Positions 55,743 through 64,000 of a stretch of 64,000 nt of DNA are shown piece by piece (positions within the stretch are counted from its first letter, which is position 1; the number at the start of each line of letters is the position of its first letter). The DNA lies in NCBI GenBank assembly GCA_019695035.1, contig JAIBAU010000001.1, positions 186,001-250,000 on the forward strand, in the 5' to 3' direction. This DNA is from Caulobacteraceae bacterium. Lineage in GTDB: Bacteria; Pseudomonadota; Alphaproteobacteria; Caulobacterales; Caulobacteraceae. A model generated the notes under the pieces. The model had not been told where the DNA came from and did not search any database. It worked only from the letters and a program-made list of their open reading frames with translations. The position numbers were made by a program, and so were the translations under genes.

Positions 55743-56005
55743 TGACGGCGATGGCGCTGGTCTTCGAGTATCCGATCGAGGGCAAGCCGCCGTCGTTCAT
55801 CGTGCGCGATCCGCACGTGTTCGACTTCGTCGACCAGAACAAGGTGCGCTACTGGATCCACAACGGGTTCTGGTACGAGTACCCGGACGGCAAGGAGCCG
55901 GTCTTCTTCCGCAAGGACGACTACGTTTACGACTACTGGGTGCCGGGCGCGACCGCCCGCTACCTGATCCGCGAGGGCGCGCTTGAACGCGTCCAGAAGG
56001 ACTGA
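55742..56005 (+). CDS. Hypothetical protein between nuoH and nuoI
   Basis: The 87-residue soluble protein is rich in aromatic residues ([30 protein letters not shown]). It has no signal or membrane segment. It overlaps the nuoH stop and ends 8 bp before nuoI, so it is surely transcribed with them. I do not recognise the family. Its position and coupling suggest an accessory protein, but no evidence of function exists in the sequence. Confidence 0.7.
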   Translation: MTAMALVFEYPIEGKPPSFIVRDPHVFDFVDQNKVRYWIHNGFWYEYPDGKEPVFFRKDDYVYDYWVPGATARYLIREGALERVQKD

Positions 56006-56013
56006 GAACAACG

Positions 56014-56505
56014 ATGCTCGCCAGAATCGCCCAGGCCGCCAAAGGCGCCATGATGCTCGATTTCCTCGGCGCCTTCGGGCTGGCCGCCAAGTACATGGCG
56101 CGCCCCAAGGCCACGGTGAACTATCCGTTCGAGCGCAACCCGCAGTCGCCCCGTTTTCGCGGCGAGCACGCCCTGCGCCGCTATCCGAACGGGGAAGAGC
56201 GCTGCATCGCCTGCAAGCTCTGCGAGGCCATCTGCCCCGCCCAGGCCATCACCATCGAGGCCGAGCCACGCGCCGACGGCAGCCGCCGCACGACCCGCTA
56301 CGACATCGACATGGTCAAGTGCATCTACTGCGGCCTGTGCCAGGAGGCCTGCCCGGTCGACGCCATCGTGGAGGGCCCGAACCTCGAGTTCGCCACCGAG
56401 ACCCGTGAGGAGCTCTACTACGACAAGGAGCGCCTGCTCGCGAACGGCGACCGCTGGGAACGCGAGATCGCGCGCAACCTCGAGCTGGATGCGCCGTATC
56501 GCTGA
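56014..56505 (+). CDS. nuoI: NADH dehydrogenase I subunit I
   Basis: NuoI is the ferredoxin-like subunit with clusters N6a and N6b linking the peripheral arm to the quinone site. The 163-residue protein has both 4Fe-4S motifs, [12 protein letters not shown] near 68-79 and [12 protein letters not shown] near 107-118. [15 protein letters not shown] precedes the first. Downstream the operon is interrupted by unrelated genes before nuoJ. Confidence 0.98.
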   Translation: MLARIAQAAKGAMMLDFLGAFGLAAKYMARPKATVNYPFERNPQSPRFRGEHALRRYPNGEERCIACKLCEAICPAQAITIEAEPRADGSRRTTRYDIDMVKCIYCGLCQEACPVDAIVEGPNLEFATETREELYYDKERLLANGDRWEREIARNLELDAPYR

Positions 56506-56581
56506 TCCGGCCCGTCGGCGGAGTCAGCCGCCATTCATGCGCCATGGTGGAGATGGCAGGCTGTCCGGACGGAGGACCGCC

Positions 56582-57028
56582 ATGCGCAACGCCCTGATCG
56601 CCCTTTCCCTGACGGCCGGCCTCGCCGCCGCCGACGCCGCCCTGGCCGTCACGCCGGTGCGGCCGCAGGCGGTCTGCCCCCAGATCCGCCGCCAGCCCGT
56701 CGACCGCTACGCCGACCTGCCGCGTGCGGTGCGAGCCAGGCTGGGCGCCATGGCCGAGCGCAACGGACGATGGAACGCCGGAGACGCTTTGGGGCCTGGC
56801 GACGAGCGCTACCCGTTCCAGCACTACCTCGCAGGCGGCCACCTGGGCGGCGACCGCTGGGTGGTGATCTACGAGAAGGGCGGCTTCGCCCACTTCTGGA
56901 CCGTCGCCGCCTTCCGGCTGGCGCCCGCGCCCGGCGGGGGTCGGACCGCTGTCGAGATCGCCGCGGCCTCGGGCGCGCCGCTGGAGCGGGTCTGCGTCGA
57001 CGCGGCGGCCCGGCTGCGCCGCCCATGA
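56582..57028 (+). CDS. Secreted protein, first of a tandem paralogue pair
   Basis: The ATG at 56582 begins MRNALIALSLTAGLAAADAA, a signal peptide. The mature part opens with CPQIRRQPVDRYADLPRAVR and later has GDRWVVIYEKGGFAHFWTVAAFRLAP and a final cysteine in LERVCVDAAARL. The next gene is a clear paralogue. The 148-residue protein is predicted periplasmic with one disulfide. The family is unknown to me, and the gene sits between nuoI and nuoJ, which is not its usual place as far as I know. Confidence 0.7.
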   Translation: MRNALIALSLTAGLAAADAALAVTPVRPQAVCPQIRRQPVDRYADLPRAVRARLGAMAERNGRWNAGDALGPGDERYPFQHYLAGGHLGGDRWVVIYEKGGFAHFWTVAAFRLAPAPGGGRTAVEIAAASGAPLERVCVDAAARLRRP

Positions 57029-57402
57029 TCCTGTTCCTCGCCGCCATCGCCCTGGCCGACCCGGGCGTATGCCCCCAGATCGAGCGCCGGCCCGTCGCCC
57101 GTTACGCCGACGTTCCCCGTCCGATCCGCGACTGGGAAGGGCCGCTGGCCGAGCCGGGGCAGACCTGGAACTCAACCGACTCGATCCGGTCCGGCGACCG
57201 CCTGGCGGCCTTCGTCGCGGCGGGCGACATGGGCGGCGGGCGCTGGCTGGTGGTCCACCAGAGCGCCGGGCGCATGCTGTTTCACCACGTCGACGTCTGG
57301 CAGCTCAACGAGGACGGCCTGGTCAGCGGGCATCCGGTCAACCTGACCGGTGGGAACCTCGAAAAGCTCTGCGCCGAGGCGGCGGAGCAGCTCCGGCGCT
57401 GA
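57025..57402 (+). CDS. Secreted protein, second of a tandem paralogue pair
   Basis: The ATG at 57025 overlaps the preceding stop. The 125-residue product starts with a short signal (MILFLAAIALADPG) and then repeats the paralogue's pattern: CPQIERRPVARYADVPRPIR, GGGRWLVVHQSAGRMLFHHVDVWQL and a terminal LEKLCAEAAEQLRR. The copies differ in most positions outside these blocks, so the duplication is old. It ends 18 bp before the 3' end of a gene on the opposite strand. Confidence 0.7.
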   Translation: MILFLAAIALADPGVCPQIERRPVARYADVPRPIRDWEGPLAEPGQTWNSTDSIRSGDRLAAFVAAGDMGGGRWLVVHQSAGRMLFHHVDVWQLNEDGLVSGHPVNLTGGNLEKLCAEAAEQLRR

Positions 57403-57420
57403 CCCGCCGCCCGGGAGGGG

Positions 57421-58239
57421 TCACGCCTTCTCGGCGATCACCTCGACCACCATGGGCAGGATCATCCGGCTGGCGGGATTGGCCTCGGCCTCGGCCAGTT
57501 CGCCCAGCACCCGGTCGACCCAGGCCTGGTCGACGGTCCCCGCGTCGCGCAGGTGATCGGAATAGGTCTCGAGGAAGCTGGTGGCCCAGCGCCAGGCGAA
57601 GTCGCCCGGTGAGACGGAGTCGACGATCGGCTGGAACGTGCGGACCCGGAAGCCGGCGTCGGCCAGCAGCTCAGGCAACACGCGGCCGACGTTCGGCTCG
57701 CCGCCCGAGGCCCGCCAGCCCTTCACCACCTCGTTCATGAACGCCTGCTGGCCGGGCCGGTGCGGCGCGTAGGACCAGGTCTCGTAGTGAAGATACTCAT
57801 GGATCACCAGGACCCCGCCAGGGCGCAGGGCGCCCGCCAGCTTGCGCACGACAAGCGCCGGGTCGCTGACGAAGGCCAGCACCCAGCGGATCCAGGCCGC
57901 GTCGGCGCCCCGGACCCCGAGCTCGTCCTCGACCAGGTCGAGGCCGGCGGCCTCGATGTTGCCCAGACCGCGGCGCGCGGCCGATCCCTGCAGGAAGTGG
58001 ATGAAACGGTCCGATCGCTCGAGCGCGTGCACGCGCCCCTCCGGCCCCACGATCTCGGCGAGGTCCAGAGAGGCCCAGCCGGGCCCGGCGCCGGCGTCGA
58101 CGACCCGGGACCCCACGGTGATTCCCGCCCGCCGCCACGCATCCAGCACCCGCGAGCGCCAGACCCGGTGCTGCAGTCCCAGGCGCTCGACCTCGGCGTC
58201 GTGCGTGCCCAGCAGGTAGTCCCGATCGGCGTCGCTCAT
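57421..58239 (-). CDS. SAM-dependent methyltransferase on the opposite strand inside the nuo operon
   Basis: The start at 58239 (MSDADRDYLLGTHDAEVERL) is chosen for a GAGG ribosome site; an ATG at 58251 is possible. The 272-residue protein has the SAM-binding motif VVDAGAGPGWASLDLAE near 48-64, VHALERSDRFI, and VLVIHEYLHYETWSY, with GTHDAEVERLGLQH at the N-terminus. The substrate is unknown. It runs against nuo, so it must have its own promoter, and read-through nuo transcription would make antisense RNA over it. Confidence 0.88.
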   Translation of the reverse strand: MSDADRDYLLGTHDAEVERLGLQHRVWRSRVLDAWRRAGITVGSRVVDAGAGPGWASLDLAEIVGPEGRVHALERSDRFIHFLQGSAARRGLGNIEAAGLDLVEDELGVRGADAAWIRWVLAFVSDPALVVRKLAGALRPGGVLVIHEYLHYETWSYAPHRPGQQAFMNEVVKGWRASGGEPNVGRVLPELLADAGFRVRTFQPIVDSVSPGDFAWRWATSFLETYSDHLRDAGTVDQAWVDRVLGELAEAEANPASRMILPMVVEVIAEKA

Positions 58240-58329
58240 CACAGGCCTCATTTCGCGTCGCGGCGGCTTCGGCGGAACATTGCTCGCAACGGGGTCCCGC
58301 GCCACCCCGTTTCTTGCCCTAACAGGCCT

Positions 58330-58357
58330 TTGCAAGCGGGATTTCGGGGGCTAGAAG
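58330..58357 (+). promoter_or_regulatory. Candidate internal nuoJ promoter
   Basis: TTGCAA (58330-58335), a 16-bp spacer and TAGAAG (58352-58357) lie 118 bp before nuoJ. The -10 context GGGGCTAGAAGG is identical to the one before nuoA. It would restart transcription after the antisense methyltransferase. Confidence 0.5.
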
Positions 58358-58475
58358 GGCGCCGGTTCAAAGGGGCTTTGCGCGCGTGGATTCGCCGTGC
58401 AATTCCCGCAACCGAAAACCACTGACCCGCGTCCGACCGCAGCGCTTGCACGGACACTACGGAGCCCCAGGCCGG

Positions 58476-59090
58476 ATGCTTCAGGCGATCGCCTTCTACC
58501 TCATGGCCGCCGTCACCCTCGGGTCCGGACTGTTCGTCATCAGCGCGCGCAACCCGGTCCACTCGGTGCTGTGGCTGATCCTCAGCTTCTTCTCGGCCGC
58601 CGGCCTGTTCGTCCTCATGGGGGCGGAGTTCCTGGCCATGCTCCTGGTGGTCGTCTACGTCGGCGCCGTTGCGGTGCTGTTCCTGTTCGTCGTGATGATG
58701 CTGGACGTCGACTTCGTCCGCCTCCGCGAGGGCTACGCGCAGTACCTCCCGATCGGCGGGGTGGTGGCGCTGCTCCTGATGATCGAGATGGTGCTGGTCA
58801 GCTTCGCGGTCGCCGATCGCGGCGCCGCCGCCGGCAAGCAGATCGTTGCAGCCGCCGCGGACGCCTCCAACGCCGAGAGCATCGGCCGGGTGCTCTACAC
58901 GGACTACGTCTACTTCTTCCAGGCCGCCGGCATCGTGCTGCTGATCGCCATGATCGGAGCCATCGTGCTGACGCTGCGCCACAAGCCGCACGTCAAGCGC
59001 CAGGACATCCACACCCAGGTCGGCCGCAAGCGTTCCAACGCCATGGCCGTCGTGACGCCGAAGACCGGCGAGGGGATTGCCGACCAATGA
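58476..59090 (+). CDS. nuoJ: NADH dehydrogenase I subunit J
   Basis: NuoJ is a membrane subunit with the pi-bulge helix that gates coupling. The ATG at 58476 ([18 protein letters not shown]) gives 204 residues; the longer frame upstream is rejected. The conserved block [25 protein letters not shown] is at about 49-73. The C-terminus ([18 protein letters not shown]) is a hydrophilic tail. Its stop overlaps the nuoK start (ATGA). Confidence 0.97.
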   Translation: MLQAIAFYLMAAVTLGSGLFVISARNPVHSVLWLILSFFSAAGLFVLMGAEFLAMLLVVVYVGAVAVLFLFVVMMLDVDFVRLREGYAQYLPIGGVVALLLMIEMVLVSFAVADRGAAAGKQIVAAAADASNAESIGRVLYTDYVYFFQAAGIVLLIAMIGAIVLTLRHKPHVKRQDIHTQVGRKRSNAMAVVTPKTGEGIADQ

Positions 59091-59395
59091 TCATCGGGCT
59101 CGCCCATTACCTCGCCGTTGCGGCGGTGCTGTTCACCATCGGGGTGTTCGGCATCTTCGTGAACCGCAAGAACGTGATCGTCATCCTGATGTCGATCGAG
59201 CTGATCCTGCTGGCGGTGAACATCAACCTCGTCGCCTTCTCGCGGCACCTGAACGAGGTGTCGGGCCAGATCCTGGCGATGTTCGTGCTGACCGTCGCCG
59301 CGGCCGAGGCCGCCGTCGGCCTGGCCATCCTGGTGACCTTCTTCCGCAACCGCGGCGACATCGCGGTGGACGACGCCTCGGTGATGAAGGGCTGA
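59087..59395 (+). CDS. nuoK: NADH dehydrogenase I subunit K
   Basis: NuoK is a three-helix membrane subunit related to MrpC. The 102-residue protein has its two proton-path glutamates in [15 protein letters not shown] and [17 protein letters not shown]. Length and composition are standard. It overlaps nuoJ by 4 bp, and nuoL begins 1 bp after its stop. Confidence 0.97.
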   Translation: MIIGLAHYLAVAAVLFTIGVFGIFVNRKNVIVILMSIELILLAVNINLVAFSRHLNEVSGQILAMFVLTVAAAEAAVGLAILVTFFRNRGDIAVDDASVMKG

Positions 59396-59396
59396 C

Positions 59397-61478
59397 GTGG
59401 TGAATCTGGAGACCCTCCTCGTCCTGGCCGTCTTCGGCCCCCTGGTCGGCGCCATCGTCGCCGGGCTGTTCGGCAAGCGCATCGGCAACGTGCCGAGCCA
59501 GACCGTCACCACCGGCCTGCTGTTCCTGAGCTGCGCCATCTCCTGGTACGCCTTCGCCCGGCACACTTGGGGCGGACAGGAGCGGTTCGTGGTCGAACTG
59601 CTGCCGTTCATCCAGATCGGCGACTTCATGTCGACCTGGTCGATCCGCTTCGACGCCCTGTCGGCGACCATGCTGATCGTGGTGACGACGGTATCCGCGC
59701 TGGTTCACCTCTACAGCTGGGGCTACATGGCCGACGACCCGGGCAAGCCGCGGTTCTTCGCCTACCTGTCCCTCTTCACCTTCGCCATGCTGGCGCTGGT
59801 CACGGCCAACGACTTCATGCAGCTGTTCTTCGGCTGGGAAGGCGTGGGCCTGGCGTCCTACCTGCTGATCGGCTTCTGGTTCCACAAGGCCACGGCCAAC
59901 GCGGCCTCGATCAAGGCCTTCGTGGTCAACCGCGTAGGTGACTTCGGCTTCGCGCTCGGCATCTTCACCGTCTTCGCGATGTTCGGGACGATCCGCTTCG
60001 ACGAGCTTTTCCCGCTGATCCCCAGCATGGCCGGCAAGACCTGGCACTTCATCGGACAGGACTGGTCCGCGCTGAATCTGGCCGGGTTCCTGCTGTTCGT
60101 CGGGGCCTGCGGCAAGTCGGCCCAGTTCTTCCTGCACACCTGGCTGCCTGACGCCATGGAAGGCCCGACCCCGGTGTCGGCGCTGATCCACGCGGCGACG
60201 ATGGTCACCGCCGGCGTCTACATGGTCTGCCTGCTGTCGCCCCTGTACGAGCACGCGCTGATCGCGCGCGACATCGTCTGCATCACGGGCGCCGTCACCT
60301 CGCTGTTCGCCGCCACGGTCGGCTTGGCGCAGAACGACATCAAGCGGGTGATCGCCTACTCGACCTGTTCGCAGCTCGGCTACATGTTCTTCGCCGCCGG
60401 CGTGGGCGCCTACGACGCGGCCATGTTCCACCTGTTCACGCACGCCGCGTTCAAGGCGCTGCTGTTCCTCGGCGCCGGCTCGGTCATCGTCGGCATGCAC
60501 CACGAACAGGACATGCGCGGCATGGGCGGCCTGCGGAAATACATGCCGCTGACCTTCGCGGCCATGACCATCGGCACCATCGCCATCACCGGCCTGGGCT
60601 GGCCGGGAGTGGGCGGCTTCGCCGGCTTCTACTCCAAGGACGCCATCATCGAGGCGGCCTATGCGGCGGGCCAGCACAACAACGCCGGCATGTTCGCCTT
60701 CTGGATCGGCGTCATCGTGGCCGGCCTGACGGCCTACTACTCGTGGCGCCTGGCCTTCATGACCTTCGAAGGTTCGAAGAAGTGGGCTCACGGCCACGCC
60801 CACGTCGCGGACGACCACGCCAGCCACGCCCAGATCGAGAGCCACTCCGAGCCGGACGCTTCGCACGACGATCACGGCCACGGCCACCACGGGGTGGACG
60901 AGCACCACCCGCCCAAGGAAAGCCCGGCCCCGATCCTCATTCCCCTGTTCGTGCTGTCGGTGGCCGCCATCGCCGCGGGCTTCGTCTTCGCGCCGTACTT
61001 CCTTGGCGAACACCAGGCCGACTACTGGCGCGGCGCCATCTACGGGATCGGCGGGGAGGGGGCTCACGCCGCCGGAGAGCACCACGAGCATCCGCCGCAG
61101 TGGGTGGTCTTCGCGCCCCTGGTCGTCAGCGTGCTGGGCCTCCTGTTCGCGGCCTGGTTCTACCTGGTGAAGGAAGGGCTGGCGAAGCGCCTGGCCGACA
61201 ATGGCGGTCCGCTGCACAGCTTCTTCTACAACAAGTGGTTCTTCGACGAGCTGTATGACTTCGTCTTCGTGAAGGGGGCCAAGGCCATCGGCGACGCCTT
61301 CAAGTGGGCCGACAAGAACCTGATCGACCGCCTGGGTCCGGACGGCTTCGCCTGGTCGTCCCTGTTCTCCGCCGGCCGGCTGTCCAGGATCCAGTCCGGC
61401 TACGTCTATCACTACGCCTTCGTCATGCTGCTCGGCGTCGCCGGCCTGCTGACCTTCGCCTTCTGGCTGGTGAGCTAA
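59397..61478 (+). CDS. nuoL: NADH dehydrogenase I subunit L
   Basis: NuoL is the distal antiporter-like proton-pumping subunit with the long lateral helix. It starts with GTG (either 59397 or the next codon, 59400) and is 693 residues. The antiporter core has [17 protein letters not shown] (key Glu) and [19 protein letters not shown] (key Lys/His region). Between about residues 462 and 507 lies a histidine- and aspartate-rich hydrophilic loop. It lies 1 bp after nuoK and 4 bp before nuoM. Confidence 0.97.
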   Translation: MVNLETLLVLAVFGPLVGAIVAGLFGKRIGNVPSQTVTTGLLFLSCAISWYAFARHTWGGQERFVVELLPFIQIGDFMSTWSIRFDALSATMLIVVTTVSALVHLYSWGYMADDPGKPRFFAYLSLFTFAMLALVTANDFMQLFFGWEGVGLASYLLIGFWFHKATANAASIKAFVVNRVGDFGFALGIFTVFAMFGTIRFDELFPLIPSMAGKTWHFIGQDWSALNLAGFLLFVGACGKSAQFFLHTWLPDAMEGPTPVSALIHAATMVTAGVYMVCLLSPLYEHALIARDIVCITGAVTSLFAATVGLAQNDIKRVIAYSTCSQLGYMFFAAGVGAYDAAMFHLFTHAAFKALLFLGAGSVIVGMHHEQDMRGMGGLRKYMPLTFAAMTIGTIAITGLGWPGVGGFAGFYSKDAIIEAAYAAGQHNNAGMFAFWIGVIVAGLTAYYSWRLAFMTFEGSKKWAHGHAHVADDHASHAQIESHSEPDASHDDHGHGHHGVDEHHPPKESPAPILIPLFVLSVAAIAAGFVFAPYFLGEHQADYWRGAIYGIGGEGAHAAGEHHEHPPQWVVFAPLVVSVLGLLFAAWFYLVKEGLAKRLADNGGPLHSFFYNKWFFDELYDFVFVKGAKAIGDAFKWADKNLIDRLGPDGFAWSSLFSAGRLSRIQSGYVYHYAFVMLLGVAGLLTFAFWLVS

Positions 61479-61482
61479 GCCG

Positions 61483-62967
61483 ATGCCCTACGTCCTTTCC
61501 ATCGTCACCTTCATGCCGCTGGTCGGCGCGCTGCTGATCGTGCTGCTGCGCGGCCCGGGCAAGGATCAGGCGGGCCGCGACGCCAACGCCAAGTGGATCG
61601 CGCTCGGCACGACCGTCGCCACCCTGGCGGTCTCGCTCGTCATGCTGGCCGGCTACGACGCGAGCGACCCGGGCTACCAGTTCGTCGAGCGTTTCGACTG
61701 GTTCGCCGGAGCCCAGTATCACATGGGCGTGGACGGGGTTTCGATCCTGTTCGTGGTCCTCAACGCCTTCCTGATGCCGCTTTGCATCGCGGCCAGCTGG
61801 ACGTCGATCAAGGAACGCATCCCCGAGTACATGATCGCCTTCCTGGTCCTCGAGACCCTGGTCAACGGCGTCTTCACCTCGCTGGACCTGTTCCTGTTCT
61901 ACATCTTCTTCGAGGGCGGCCTGGTCCCGATGTTCCTGATCATCGGCATCTGGGGCGGCAAGGATCGCGTCTACGCGGCCTACAAGTTCTTCCTCTATAC
62001 CCTGCTGGGTTCGGTCCTGATGCTCGCGGCCATGCTGTACATGGCCAACACCGCCGGCACGACCTCGATCCCCGAACTGTCGAAGTTCGCCTTCGACTCC
62101 AACACCCAGATCCTGTTGTGGCTGGCGTTCTTCGCTTCGTTCGCGGTGAAGATGCCGATGTGGCCGGTGCACACCTGGCTGCCGGACGCGCACGTGCAGG
62201 CGCCGACGGCCGGTTCGGTGATCCTGGCCGGCATTCTGCTGAAGCTCGGCGGCTACGGTTTCATCCGCTTCAACCTGCCGATGTTCCCGCACGCATCCGA
62301 GGTTCTGGCCCCGCTGGTGTTCGGCCTTTCGGTCGTGGCCATCATCTACACCTCGCTGGTCGCCTTCCGGCAGACGGACATCAAGAAGCTGATCGCCTAC
62401 TCGTCGGTCGCCCACATGGGCTTCGTGACCATGGGCATCTTCGCGGGCAACGACCTGGGGGTGCAGGGGGCGGTGTTCCAGATGATCAGCCACGGCCTGA
62501 TCTCGGGCGCGCTCTTCCTCTGCGTCGGCGTCGTCTACGACCGTATGCACACCCGCGAGATCGCCTTCTACGGCGGCCTGGCCGAGCGCATGCCCTGGTA
62601 CGCGGCGACCTTCATGCTCTTCACCATGGCCAATGTCGGCCTGCCCGGGACCTCGGGCTTCATCGGCGAGATCACCACCATGGCCGGGACCTACCAGGTG
62701 TCCACCTGGACGGTGTTCCTCGCCGCGACCGGGGTCATCCTGTCGGCGGTCTACGCGCTCACCCTGTATCGCAAGGTGATCTTCGGCACGATCACCAATC
62801 CGGCGCTGAAGACCATCGAGGACATGGATTGGCGCGAGGTGGCGATCTTTGCGCCGCTGATCGCCGGCACCCTGTGGCTGGGCGTCTATCCGGCCGCGGT
62901 CCTGAACATCACCGAGGCTTCGGTCCACGCCGTGGTCTCGACCTACCAAGCCGCGATCGGCGGCTGA
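61483..62967 (+). CDS. nuoM: NADH dehydrogenase I subunit M
   Basis: NuoM is the second antiporter-like pump subunit. The 494-residue protein has [18 protein letters not shown] (key Glu) and [28 protein letters not shown] (key Lys), both conserved in the family. Fourteen membrane segments are expected. It lies 4 bp after nuoL and 7 bp before nuoN, and nothing abnormal is seen. Confidence 0.98.
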   Translation: MPYVLSIVTFMPLVGALLIVLLRGPGKDQAGRDANAKWIALGTTVATLAVSLVMLAGYDASDPGYQFVERFDWFAGAQYHMGVDGVSILFVVLNAFLMPLCIAASWTSIKERIPEYMIAFLVLETLVNGVFTSLDLFLFYIFFEGGLVPMFLIIGIWGGKDRVYAAYKFFLYTLLGSVLMLAAMLYMANTAGTTSIPELSKFAFDSNTQILLWLAFFASFAVKMPMWPVHTWLPDAHVQAPTAGSVILAGILLKLGGYGFIRFNLPMFPHASEVLAPLVFGLSVVAIIYTSLVAFRQTDIKKLIAYSSVAHMGFVTMGIFAGNDLGVQGAVFQMISHGLISGALFLCVGVVYDRMHTREIAFYGGLAERMPWYAATFMLFTMANVGLPGTSGFIGEITTMAGTYQVSTWTVFLAATGVILSAVYALTLYRKVIFGTITNPALKTIEDMDWREVAIFAPLIAGTLWLGVYPAAVLNITEASVHAVVSTYQAAIGG

Positions 62968-62974
62968 GGACGGC

Positions 62975-64000
62975 ATGCTCGAGCTCTTCAATCATCCCGC
63001 GGCCCCGGAAGCGATCATCGCCATCGCCGCCCTCGTGCTGCTGCCCGTCGGCGCCTTCGTCGGCAATGCGCGCGCGGCCCTGATCAGCTTCCTCGGCATC
63101 CTGGTGCTGGTCGCCGCCGCCATCGTGGCGGGGTCGAACCAACTGGGCGTGCTGTTTAACGGCGCCTTCGTGCACGACGACTTCGCCGCCTTCGCCAAGG
63201 TCGCCATCTTCCTGGCCAGCGCGGTGGCCATCTACCTGGGCCACGGTTGGCTGGCGCGTCGCGACGACGAGAAGTTCGAGTTCCCGGTGCTGATCATGCT
63301 GGCCGCGCTGGGCATGAGCATGATGGTGTCCGCAGGCGACCTGATCTCGCTCTACATCGGCGTCGAACTGCAGTCGCTGGCGCTCTATGTGCTGGCGGCC
63401 TTCCGCCGCGACGAGGCCAAGGCCTCCGAGGCGGGCCTGAAGTACTTCGTGCTGGGCGCCCTGTCCTCGGGCATCCTGCTCTACGGCGTCAGCCTTATCT
63501 ACGGCTTCACCGGTTCGCTGCAATTCGCCGACATCTCGGCCGCGGTGGCCGGCGGTGCGGGCACGGGCGCTGTGTTCGGCCTGGTGTTCCTGATCTGCGG
63601 CCTGGCGTTCAAGGTCTCGGCCGCGCCGTTCCACATGTGGACCCCGGACGTCTACGAGGGCGCCCCCACGCCGATGGTGGCCTTCTTCGCCGCCGCGCCC
63701 AAGCTGGCGGCAATGGTGCTGTTCGCCCGCGCCATGGACGCCGGATTCCTGGGCGCCCAGGCGCAGTGGAGCCAGGTGCTGATGGTGATCGCCGCCATCT
63801 CCTTCGTGGTCGGCGCCGTCGGCGGGCTGGTGCAGAAGAACATCAAGCGCCTGCTGGCCTATTCCTCGATCGCCAACATCGGCTACGCCATCCTGGGGAT
63901 CGCCGCCGGCACCCAGATGGGCCTGCAGGCCATGCTGGTGTTCATGGTCCTCTACATGGTCGACGTGACGGCCTTCTTCGCCGTCATCATGGCCCTGCAG
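62975..64000 (+). CDS. nuoN: NADH dehydrogenase I subunit N, 5' part
   Basis: The frame opens with ATG at 62975 (MLELFNHPAAPEAIIAIAAL) and stays open for 342 codons to the window edge, so the gene is cut (the family is about 480 residues). The antiporter core is clear: GDLISLYIGVELQSLALYVLAAF (key Glu) and GLAFKVSAAPFHMWTPDVYEGAPTP (key Lys), with NIKRLLAYSSIANIGYAILG near the end. It is the expected last subunit of the nuo operon. Confidence 0.96.
   Translation, partial: MLELFNHPAAPEAIIAIAALVLLPVGAFVGNARAALISFLGILVLVAAAIVAGSNQLGVLFNGAFVHDDFAAFAKVAIFLASAVAIYLGHGWLARRDDEKFEFPVLIMLAALGMSMMVSAGDLISLYIGVELQSLALYVLAAFRRDEAKASEAGLKYFVLGALSSGILLYGVSLIYGFTGSLQFADISAAVAGGAGTGAVFGLVFLICGLAFKVSAAPFHMWTPDVYEGAPTPMVAFFAAAPKLAAMVLFARAMDAGFLGAQAQWSQVLMVIAAISFVVGAVGGLVQKNIKRLLAYSSIANIGYAILGIAAGTQMGLQAMLVFMVLYMVDVTAFFAVIMALQ

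Noticed and set aside
59223..61412. 729-codon open frame antisense to nuoL
   Set aside because: Same effect of GC-rich third positions; no ribosome site or family features.

Overview
The window is high-GC chromosomal DNA of an alphaproteobacterium, most likely a member of Caulobacteraceae (Caulobacter, Phenylobacterium or a close relative). This placement is inferred from gene order: trigger factor - clpP - cicA (opposite strand) - clpX - lon - HU - tRNA-Val is the arrangement known from Caulobacter crescentus, and glnB-glnA, a long nuo operon and the iscR-suf operon fit as well. No phage, insertion sequence, plasmid gene or CRISPR array was seen. Most of the window is core housekeeping DNA.

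Left part (1-15500): the 3' end of a DOMON-like gene and a DUF1343/NamZ-type amino-sugar hydrolase; inorganic pyrophosphatase; an alpha/beta hydrolase whose nucleophile serine is replaced by glutamine; then the Fe-S assembly operon iscR - group I cysteine desulfurase - sufB - membrane ORF - sufC - sufD - sufS - sufT - sufA. Two different families of intergenic inverted-repeat elements sit inside it, on either side of sufC. No sufE is present. Next come a TfoX-like gene, a VanZ-like and acyltransferase pair, a diguanylate cyclase, a DEAD-box helicase and a small secreted protein.

Middle (15600-35100): parE, a hybrid histidine kinase with an exported helical sensor region, tRNA-Val, HU, Lon with a candidate heat-shock promoter, a MatB-like acyl-CoA synthetase with a TTG start directly behind clpX, clpX, cicA, clpP, trigger factor and tRNA-Leu form a proteostasis block. 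A methyltransferase, the bifunctional NAD(P)HX repair enzyme, and glnB-glnA with a strong terminator follow.

Accessory stretch (35100-46200): a DUF2147 protein, a small helical protein with an HEPN-like R-x4-H motif, an autotransporter tightly coupled to a Kazal-domain lipoprotein, an SPFH protein with a ribbon-helix-helix protein behind a perfect 16-bp palindrome, a glycosyltransferase, several small exported or membrane proteins, a 56-residue disordered protein, tRNA-Asp, a 21-bp tandem repeat tract and a double-SH3 secreted protein.

Right part (46200-64000): the complex I operon nuoABCD-EFGHI-JKLMN (nuoN cut by the window edge). Non-core genes lie between nuoD and nuoE (three), nuoE and nuoF (one), nuoH and nuoI (one), and nuoI and nuoJ (a tandem paralogue pair plus a methyltransferase on the opposite strand). 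A shared promoter-like sequence occurs before nuoA and again before nuoJ, and a perfect 17-bp palindrome lies upstream of the nuoA promoter. No wholly new multi-gene system could be demonstrated. The most unusual items are the autotransporter/Kazal pair, the nuo insertions and their second promoter, the SPFH/RHH unit with its palindrome, and the heptapeptide-encoding repeat tract.
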